A stretch of 64,000 nt of DNA from Citrus sinensis (Eukaryota > Streptophyta > Magnoliopsida > Sapindales > Rutaceae). The translations under genes were made by a program, and so were the position numbers. Each line of letters starts with the position of its first letter. The stretch's first letter is position 1. Shown in pieces: positions 55,858 to 64,000 of this stretch. The notes under the pieces are model-generated. The model was not told where the DNA came from. It was given only the letters and a program-made list of their open reading frames with translations, and did not search any database. The stretch is taken from contig NC_068557.1 of the NCBI RefSeq assembly GCF_022201045.2, positions 3,782,001 through 3,846,000 on the forward strand, in the 5' to 3' direction.

Positions 55858-56085
55858 ATGGAAGAGAGGCAACTTATAGAGTGCGTGGACTACACAATTG
55901 GTTGAAATGGATTCAAGAACTTAAGAAATTAAGTTACATAGCCGCACCAGTGGTGTGCATATATATTTCTTTTTTATTATCTATTACAAATTGTATTATC
56001 AGCCGATCATATATGGTTGGTCGCCATGGCCAGCTATCGCCAGCTTGCCGGCGGCACAATCAATTGGCTTTAGCTTTCTCCTAAG
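55858..56085 (+). pseudogene. MATE exporter pseudogene (first exon only)
   Basis: The sequence aligns with exon 1 of the intact MATE gene at 59080, from the [16 protein letters not shown] segment through [16 protein letters not shown] to the exon end. It has a TGA in the frame of its only likely ATG (55858), frameshifts in the middle, and a lost donor (CTCCTAAGCC where the intact gene has CTTGTAAGCC). No later exons follow. A TATA-like ATATATAAAAAC at about 55736 resembles that of the intact gene, so the promoter was probably copied too. Confidence 0.85.
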
Positions 56086-56738
56086 CCTCATATTACTCTT
56101 TTTTTACTAGAGGAGTATAATCGATTGATCTGATATATTTGAATTCAGTGCTGATTTGATATCTGATGCAGTGGCAAAATCATTCACAATTCTAAGGTTG
56201 CTTTGAAATTTATAAAACCTTTTTTTTTTTAAATATTGATTATACATTAGATTACTCTATTGCACAGATATTTACAACTGCTATTATAGCAGATATTACA
56301 TTAATATTTACAATCAGATATACATAATTATGACCCACATTTCCCATTATTACGTTAAATTCAATGAAGTACATACCTAGACAAATATTATCACAGACGA
56401 GGAATGTCTCTGCTCCACTCGCATTTCACAAGGGAGAATAACTTATAAATATTTTAACCCCCACAATACTTTTGTGGGGATTGAGAGTTAGTTGAAAAGT
56501 AAATAAATTGAGAAAATCCTTTGCAACATTTTGAGAACACACGTATGCGTGTGATAATTTAGTCCATTAAGTTGTAAGTATCACTTTGAACGCCTTAATT
56601 TCATTAATCATTTCTTCTACTACATAAATACAAAAGAGCAAACCACTCCTCTTAATTTAATGTCTTTTAATTAAATTTCCTTCAATCGCCAAACAATCAT
56701 GTTTTTCCTTTAATTGTTAGTCGTACAACGTCTCAAAA

Positions 56739-56868
56739 GTGTTAATCTCCTTTATGTTAATAACAACAATCTAATTATTGTTATTATCATACTAAGGCCA
56801 TTGTCGTATTTATATTCAAAGTTAATCTTGATACAAATATAGACATAATTATGCTAAGACAAAAATGT
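56739..56868. repeat. Dispersed direct repeat, copy 2
   Basis: Partner of 54578-54722 (GTTAATCTCCTTTATGTTA to GACATAATTATGCTAAG). Confidence 0.55.
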
Positions 56869-57686
56869 TTATTTTGCTATTTATGTTCCAAGGCTGTAAT
56901 TATTTTTTTATTTTGTGTTCTTTTCCTTTTCTTTTTAAAAAATAATTTGACTAATGCTCGATGTTCAATGTAATAATAGAAAAGAAATAGATAGCATGAA
57001 TGGTGGAAGACTAATGGGAAATTGTAAACGTATGTTACCAATTTACCATACACCTAGGATAAGCCATATAAAAAGGTCACGTCTTGCACATTGTAGTGTG
57101 GCATGTGATGCACGCGTATGCTTTTCCTATGACTTCACTGCAGTAACGTGAAGCGTTATGACTTCATTAATTAGAGAGTAATTAGTTAATGGATGACTAT
57201 GTTCAGCTTATAATGACTAATAATATCATCTAACGCTGTCTAATTAATTCACAACTTAAATATTATTTATGAAGGATTATAAAATTTTTCCATTATAGGT
57301 GTCCACTATATGGTGAACACTGATATTTTAGATCATCTTTCATTATGAAGAATAAGGAAAAGTAACACATACGGGAAAAAGCCATTTTCACCTCTCACGT
57401 TTAATACAATAATCCATTTCATTTTTACTTTTTAAATAATAGTCCATTTCATTTTTATTTGTCAAACAATAGCACAAAATACCTTTTGGTGAACGTCTAT
57501 AATTCATTGAGGGGAAAATAAGATTTTCAGTTAAATATATGCAAATCATTTTAAAATAAAATTCTCAAGAACAATCAAATAACATCTGATTTTCTACATA
57601 AAATTTAAAAATAACACCAAAGAATATGCAACACACAAAAATGCATATGTGTGTCTATTAAATTTTTTAAATGAAGTAAACTAAAT

Positions 57687-57689
57687 TTT

Positions 57690-57727
<38 letters not shown>
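57687..57727. repeat. (AAT)n microsatellite
   Basis: About thirteen consecutive AAT units in spacer sequence. Confidence 0.85.
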
Positions 57728-59010
57728 CCAATCAGGAATCACTTTTATATTAAGGTCAAAGATAAGTTAAAAGATAAAAGAAAAAAAGAAAAACCTTTAA
57801 AATTGTGAGATTTGTTAGTACTATGAAATTAAGTTTTAAAATCGCACGATTTTAAAAATTTTTCGTATTTTTCCATACTTTAAAATCCTGAATTGAAAAA
57901 TTTATATATATAATACGAAAATACTACTATACTACAACTTGTAATGGTATAATGCTTTAATGCTTTTAACATGTATATAAATGCTTTTTTTATAGCCGGT
58001 TATTGGGGTTTAGGAGATTAAATAAACGTTTATGACCATTAGATAAATCATACCAATCATACACGTAATGACAATATTCGAACCCTGCATGTTGTCATTA
58101 ATTGTTTATGACAACGTTCACACACATACTGTGCGTTACAAAAATAATTATTTAAGTAACAACCTTCATATATATTGCGTACTTGTAAAACTAAATTGCA
58201 CGATGCAGTTGCTTGTTGTAGTAGATCATGCATGTTGCTAGATTATGACATTTTTTATTGAGAAACATTTTTTTTTTGGGTAGTTTTTAAACTCAAAGTG
58301 ATATAAAGTTGGTAAAAATCAAAACATAAGTAGGTAGTTTTGTAACAGCTTAATTTTTTGTGAGTAAATTATTATCAACCGGAATATTTAAAAATTTTAA
58401 ATAAAAAATCTGGTTAAAAATCAAATTTCAATAATTCCATTGACAAAGCTCACTTCTTCTTTCTTTTTTTCCTTGAAACTTATTTAATTAACATTTTTTA
58501 CCTTTTCATGAATTTTTTTCAAAAGAAAGCCTGTGTGGGACTCGACAACAAGAAATTAGTTTGTAAATATAATGTAAAAGTAATCCCTTATAAAAATCCC
58601 TAGTCAACCAGTCATATTTGATTGAGATCATCTCCGTGTTCTGTCTTGAACCACAAGTTAAAGGGAGTGAATATCTGAATGATAAAGATGTACACATACA
58701 TACCCAGAACCAGAACAAAGTTTAACTGGCTAATAATTAATAATTAATTTTTTCAAATGACATTTATTTTCTATTGTCAGTAAGCTTATTACTTCCGGGA
58801 ACAAATAATTAATGTCATTGATTATAGAAAAATCACTTCTCTATTTTCAGCAAAGTAACGTCACTTAATCAATGCAATAAGCACAAAAAAAATTGTGAAG
58901 AATATGCTAGACATAGATATAGAGATACTCTTAAAAGTTATCAATTGCTCATTTTGAAAGTCTAGTAAATAATTTAGCTGGCAAGCAATGTCTAAACTCT
59001 AATTAAGAGG

Positions 59011-59020
59011 ATATATAAAA
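59011..59020 (+). promoter_or_regulatory. TATA box of the MATE gene
   Basis: ATATATAAAA lies 60 bases upstream of the start codon, leaving a short leader of about 30 bases. No other core element is obvious. Confidence 0.6.
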
Positions 59021-59079
59021 ACTTTCAGCTATTTCAAGTCTTGATCAATCCTCTTAATTGATTTACGCAGAAGGTGCTT

Positions 59080-62035
59080 ATGGCAGAAATCCAACAGAGC
59101 TTAAGCACTGATGCAAGAACTGCTAGTACAAGATTAGTATTGGTGGGTGAGTTTGTGAAAGAGTTTAAGAAATTAAGTCGCATAGCTGCTCCAATGGTGG
59201 GCATTTTTCTTTTTGATTATCTGTTACAGGTTGTGTCAACAATGATGGTTGGTCACCTTGGTCAGCTTCAGCTTGCCAGTGTCGCCATTGCCACCTCCGT
59301 CACCAACGTCGTCGGCTTTAGTTTTCTTGTAAGCCTTAATTTTCTCTTCTCTAATTTCTTCTTCTTTTTTTTCCCCCAATACGCTAGAGTTTTGAATTCA
59401 TGAGAGAGTTAGCGTTACTACTACTTAGTGATATTATATATGACCTACGTATTGTATTTTGTGGTATTTTCTTAGACATTGTTGTTGTACAAATGACATT
59501 AGGAGCGGAGCAGCCAAGAATCGTCAATCTAGGGGGTCATTGTGTTATAAATAAGAAGTCATTGGGGATAAAGTAAACAATTCGCAATTTTGAAGGTTCA
59601 GTTTCTGAAAATATAGCGACCATTTTGGGTTAAGAACAATATACTACTACTTTCGTACATAAGACAAAAATGACAGGAAGTTTGAAATGATTTATAAGCC
59701 GTGCGTTTTATTTTTGTCTAAGTTATTTGTATTTTTATTTGAAAAGAAAAAGTGAAATGAGATGGTACGTTACTACGTGATTGTCATTTTTTTTGTTGAT
59801 AAAAGAAAAAAAAAACATTTTAGTCAATTCTGTCACATTGATTTTATGTCAATGTTAGCTTGACTGTTACTAACTAAATTTGAATGAGGTAAAAAATTCA
59901 ATAAAATCTAATGTCAAAGTTGAATTTATAAGAAGATATATATTTTTTATTCTCAATCACTTATTTACTAGAAGAGATTAAGAAAAAAAAATTAAGAGAG
60001 AATCCTTGTCATTTTTTATAAATTCATATTTCTTTTAATTATTTCATAAATCAGCGTGTATAGATGACCTGATACCTCTGATGAATTTTAATCGTCTCCA
60101 ATGTTTTGATAATGTTAATAACTTGGTTACATTTTGTACGCGGGAATCAGTCAGGATTGGCCGGTGGATTGGAGACATTGTGTGGGCAAGCGTTTGGAGC
60201 GCAGCAATATCAAAAGCTTGGGATACATACAAACAGTGCCATAATAAGTCTCATAGCCATTTGCCCCATAATATGCATCCCTTGGATCTTCATGAACAAA
60301 TTGTTACTTGCATTGGGCCAAGATCCATTAGTCTCCCACAACGCAAAAAAATACTCATTGTGCCTAATCCCCGCATTATTTGCAAATGCAATCCTTCAAC
60401 CCATAACCCGATTCATGCAAACCCAGAGCTTGATTTGTCCCATGCTAATAACCTACTTTTGCATTCTTTGTTTTCACATTCCTGTATGTTGGATCCTAGT
60501 GTTTAAACTAAAGCTAGGGATTCTTGGAGCAGCTGCTGCATTTAGCTTATCTACTTGGCTCAATGTGGTATTGGTTTCACCGTATGTGATGTACTCTTCT
60601 TCATGCAAAGATACACGTGCAAAATTATCCAAAGAGGCTTTTCTTGCTATCAAACAATTTTTTGCCTTCGGTCTTCCTTCTGCGCTAATGCTTTGGTAAT
60701 TCTTTAGTTATTTCATCTTTTCTTATAATTACTCTTGAAAGACATTGACTTCTATTTTAACTTTAATCTTTGTATTTATGCTGTGATTGCAGTCTCCGAT
60801 GGTGGTCCATGGAGATGTTGATATTATCATCGGGGTTTCTTCCGAATCCTAGGCTAGAAACCTCAGGACTTTCCATATGGTAAGCTCCTAATTGAACTTG
60901 TTTTTGACTTTTTTTTTTTTTTTTTAACTTGAAAAATTATAAAGAATCTACCAAACGCTGATAAAAACAACTACGAAACAGGTCTATTTTAGCGTGTTAA
61001 TTGATACGCATCTATAAAGAAAGAGTTTAGACTGAATTCGGACAAAAACAACTGTAAAATAAATTCCCGGTTCCACTACTACTATTGAGTATTCCTCTAA
61101 TTTGTTGCTATATTTGTGATCAGCCTTGCAATCACTACGCTGCACTTCATAATACCATATGGGATTGGAGCAGCAGCAAGGTATTTCCAATATCCAATAG
61201 TTATCAACATTTTCTAAATTTGAGAATATTTCACATCTGTAACTATATACTATATAAAAGCAAGGTATATATCAATTGCATATGATAATCATCTTTAATT
61301 ATATACTAAAAATAATATATCAATTATTTTATGACATACAGTACTAGGGTTTCGAATGAACTAGGAGCTGGAAATCCAGAAGCGGCTCGGCGGGCTGCTT
61401 GGAGTGCTGTGTTTGTTGCTACATTAGAGGCAGTCATAGCCAGCACAATTCTCTTCAGTTGCCGCTTCATTGTGGGATATGCTTACAGCAATGACAAACA
61501 AGTGGTAGATTTCATTGCCGCCATGACTCCACTAATATGTTTGTCAATCATTCTAGACACCTTACATGCGGTCTTTCAAGGTCAGTTTCTAAATTAATGT
61601 GTCTCTTATGAATGATATGGGTTATATGTGAATAAGATCTTTTTCAATATAGGAGTTTCTAGAGGTTGTGGATGGCAGCATATAGGCGCATGCATCAATT
61701 TTGTAGCGTTTTATTTGGTTGGACTCCCTGTTGGCGGTGTGCTTGGATTTGTAGTTCATCTGAGAGGGAAAGGGCTTTGGACTGGCATTGTTGTTGGTTC
61801 GGCTGTGCAGTCAACACTTCTATGCCTCATTACATGCTTCACAAATTGGAACAAACAGGTTAATTAATTCTCTCTCTATATATATACATGTTCAGTAACA
61901 TCGATCCTACGCTTATCTTGAGGATTGCATTAAGCCCCATTATTGATTTGCTTTCATTGTCACTTTCAACTCTCCTTGTAGGCAACTAAGGCCAAAGAGA
62001 GGCTAAGGGAAAGGGGGAGAAGCTCTGCTGCGTAA
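59080..62035 (+). CDS. MATE family exporter (DETOXIFICATION/DTX type)
   Basis: Seven coding exons (59080-59328, 60151-60695, 60793-60879, 61124-61180, 61342-61580, 61653-61858, 61982-62035) give 478 residues, the usual MATE length. MATE proteins are 12-helix membrane antiporters that export organic cations and secondary metabolites in exchange for H+ or Na+. Visible signatures are [79 protein letters not shown] and the late [13 protein letters not shown]. The soluble C-terminus ends [14 protein letters not shown]. The VGHLG, CGQA and [10 protein letters not shown] motifs are diagnostic for plant DTX proteins. ATG 59080 follows a TATA box by 60 bases; there is no upstream in-frame ATG. It is similar to DTX16-type members; substrate unknown. 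A dead tandem copy lies 3.2 kb upstream. Confidence 0.95.
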
Positions 62036-62543
62036 AATATATATGTGGTTGAAGTGGGAGAAAAAAGAAAAAAAAAATTCCTAATCATTTCTTATGCTCA
62101 TATCAATGTTGACTTATTATCGAAATATTTTATTACAGTGAAAATATAAGTTTTTTTCCCTCTCTACATTGTATACTTTTTCTGTTTAATTAAGAGTGTA
62201 TTTAGGATTGATGTGCTGTAACTTTTAAATTACAGATGCTGTGAAAACAAAACTATAATTATGAAACAAAAGTTAGTAATATATAATAAATGTAAATTTT
62301 AAATAATAATTTTATTAAAAATATAATAGATTTTTATTATACAAGTGAAAAATCATATCAACACATCTTCTAAGTTATAGTAGCTATTATGTACCAAACA
62401 CTTTAATACTGTAACTTTTAAATTATAACTGCTCAACCTTAATTTTAAACGCACTCTAAACTATTTATGAAGCAAAAATTTATGAGTTATGTCAATTAAT
62501 GAATTCGAATTATAGTTCTGGATAGAAGTAATGCGCAAACAAA
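62036..62543. other. MATE 3' region and spacer before tRNA
   Basis: AT-rich sequence; probable 3' untranslated region of the MATE gene, then spacer. Two similar phrases (TAACTTTTAAATTA near 62220 and 62411) lie in an imperfect direct or inverted repeat. Nothing else supported. Confidence 0.45.
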
Positions 62544-62616
62544 GACTCCATGGCCCAATGGATAAGGCGCTGGTCTACGGAACCAGAGATTCTGGGTTCG
62601 ATCCCCAGTGGAGTCG
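62544..62616 (+). tRNA. tRNA-Arg (anticodon ACG)
   Basis: The 73-base sequence folds as a full cloverleaf: acceptor stem GACTCCA with TGGAGTC, then discriminator G; D arm with the A box TGGCCCAATGG; anticodon stem CTGGT/ACCAG around loop CTACGGA, giving anticodon ACG; T arm with GGTTCGATCCC (B box). There is no intron. The T run TTTTCTTTTT directly after is a polymerase III terminator, and CAAACAAAG just upstream matches the CAA motif typical of plant tRNA genes. It decodes CGU and, after inosine modification, CGC and CGA. Confidence 0.97.
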
Positions 62617-63629
62617 TTTTCTTTTTGGTTTTTTTTCTTCTAACTTTTTTAAGCTTTTTAACTGCCTGGGAACAAACAGTTCGGGTTCCCCGAACCGGAT
62701 GGAAGAAAACCTGAAACAAACCCTAATTCCAAATTGGAAGAACAAATACTCAAACAGCGACAAACAGCGAAGAGTCCGTCCGTCCGTCCGTCCGTCGCTG
62801 CAACCCGTAATTCGACTTCCTGTTGCCATGTACCGGCGCCGCTGAGTACGTTCGTCGTCCTCACTCGTCACGCTGCCTTGCTTCCACTTCGGCTGTCCCA
62901 AGGTAAATTGCTGATTTTTTATGTTAAACATAGGCTTCCATGAATGTTGAATTCTTAATTCTTGAGAAAGAACGGATATTTAGGGTTAGGATTTTTATAT
63001 AAAAATGAGAACTTTTTAGCTCATTTTAGGATTTTTTATTGAATTTCCTTGCAACCAATTATCATTTGGTTGCATTATTATGGGGGTCATATGCTTAATA
63101 TGAGGAATGAATTGAATCATTCAGCTAGTGGAGGATTACTTGCCCTGAATTAGAGATCATAAAGCTTGCTAGCAAGGGCCAGGGAGAATTAAATTTCTTT
63201 CATTTGTAATTTATTAACTTCCTAATGATATACTCAAAAAATATATATTTGTAGTCTCACATCCTTGTGAATGGCAAGTGATTCACCCAAAATCCAGCTA
63301 AAGCCTAAATGCTTGGAGACTCGCTCACCACAATGAACAGAACCCTAAACATATTACCTCATTGAATATAACCCGATTGAATTTTTGAGGTTGACCCAAC
63401 TAACAGTTGTTTGGATTTAAATAATTCTCCATCTCAATCAGTGAACTGATTGTCAATTACAGTAAATATGGTGAAGAACAACATCGTTGAACTCTAAGGA
63501 AGGGTACTGGTGATTCTCATTCTGACAAGATGGCAAATTCCCTCACTGAATTGAAACCCTGGCTGGTATAAGGTATAAGGTATAAGGTATAAGGTATCAG
63601 TATCCGTTTTATTTGCATTTTTCCTCAGC
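62617..63629 (+). promoter_or_regulatory. Promoter, leader and probable leader intron of the Integrator subunit 3 gene
   Basis: The leader probably begins between 62640 and 62760 and contains a (GTCC)n repeat near 62776-62796. A good donor (CCCAAG|GTAAATTG, at 62902/62903) and an acceptor (TTCCTCAG, ending 63628) define a likely 726-base leader intron ending one base before the start codon. A 7-base tandem repeat (GGTATAA, about five units) lies at 63565-63597 within this intron, near its 3' end. Confidence 0.6.
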
Positions 63630-64000
63630 ATGGCTTCAAAACTAATTGGAACAGCACCTCGTGAAGCTGAAAATCCTTATGAACTCTCTATAAGGCAGGC
63701 TTTTGATGCTCTTGAATCAAAATTGCGACCTCCTTTTGCTTTAACAGTCCCAAATCCACAAGAATACATGCAGCTCAATAGGGCTATTCTTTACGGGGTT
63801 TTATGTGAACCTCATTTTGCCAAAGTTCATATTAAGCATTTACATGCTATAGTCACTGATGGGTATGCTTTATTTGTGAGTTTGCTTGTTAAAGTTGTTA
63901 AGGAGTTGTATGTTAAACTGTTTGATTCTGTGAAGAATCAGTTGATTTGGGTTACGAAGGAGATGATTAATGTTTCGGCTGTAGGGTTTGATGGTTTGTT
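63630..64000 (+). CDS. Integrator complex subunit 3 homologue (5' part, cut by window end)
   Basis: The frame from ATG 63630 stays open to the window end (123 complete codons). The protein begins MASKLIGTAPREAEN, then the segments PFALTVPNPQEYMQLNRAIL, YGVLCEPHFAKVHIKHLHAI and VTKEMINVSAVGFDGL, which match remembered plant INTS3 N-termini closely. INTS3 is a subunit of the nuclear Integrator complex, which acts on RNA polymerase II transcripts and on snRNA 3'-end formation; it also belongs to single-strand DNA-binding sensor complexes in animals. Only the N-terminal helical region is present here and the rest of the gene lies beyond the window. The start codon sits one base after a probable acceptor site. 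Confidence 0.88.
   Translation, partial: MASKLIGTAPREAENPYELSIRQAFDALESKLRPPFALTVPNPQEYMQLNRAILYGVLCEPHFAKVHIKHLHAIVTDGYALFVSLLVKVVKELYVKLFDSVKNQLIWVTKEMINVSAVGFDGL

Larger units (their letters stand above)
56086..59010. other. AT-rich spacer between MATE pseudogene and MATE gene
   Basis: Holds the second dispersed repeat copy (56739-56868), an (AAT)n microsatellite (about 57687-57727) and several A/T tracts. Three short open frames are present but none has recognisable sequence. No RNA gene seen. Confidence 0.5.

Noticed and set aside
62531-62845. Plus-strand open frame of 104 codons
   Set aside because: It reads through the tRNA-Arg gene and the INTS3 leader; the frame is a by-product.

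Overview
This is a nuclear chromosome segment from a eudicot plant. The base composition is AT-rich, the genes are split by many GT-AG introns, intergenic spacers of 1-3 kb hold small transposons and microsatellites, and every recognisable protein has a close plant counterpart (several were matched from memory to Arabidopsis proteins). A woody species such as Citrus or a relative is plausible, but that is inference.

Layout, left to right. (1) A decayed transposon-type coding fragment (1-220). (2) A plastid-targeted NAD(P)-binding Rossmann protein, + strand, 9 exons (1375-5733). (3) HY2, phytochromobilin synthase, - strand, 8 exons (7478-11408). (4) A repeat-rich spacer with a hAT-type element (13582-14237) and a broken partial copy of the 5' part of HY2 (14944-16206), itself carrying a foldback insertion. 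(5) A very large gene, 30 coding exons over 19 kb, for a CHD-type chromatin remodeller, CHR5 (18995-37993). (6) Peroxisomal serine:glyoxylate aminotransferase, AGT1 (41362-43585), convergent with (7) an intronless F-box gene (43956-44990, - strand). (8) A transposon-filled spacer: a hAT-type element, a solo LTR and two tandem SINE-like repeats (45974-49616). (9) A NIPA-type magnesium transporter (49847-52650). (10) Two decayed defensin-like genes (53598-55026). (11) A MATE exporter pseudogene fragment (55858-56085) followed by an intact MATE/DTX exporter (59080-62035). (12) A tRNA-Arg(ACG) gene (62544-62616). (13) The start of the Integrator subunit 3 gene (63630 to the window end).

The genes are not a functional cluster. 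HY2 (light-receptor chromophore), AGT1 (photorespiration) and the plastid Rossmann protein all relate to chloroplast or light biology, but that is probably coincidence. No operon-like or defence-island structure is present, and I found no convincing novel biological system. The most unusual items are the recent-looking partial HY2 duplication with its shared promoter palindrome, two consecutive GC-AG introns in CHR5, and the pair of degenerate defensin-like genes. Exon joins were built by hand from splice signals, reading frame and remembered family sequence; every full-length join keeps an open frame from ATG to stop.
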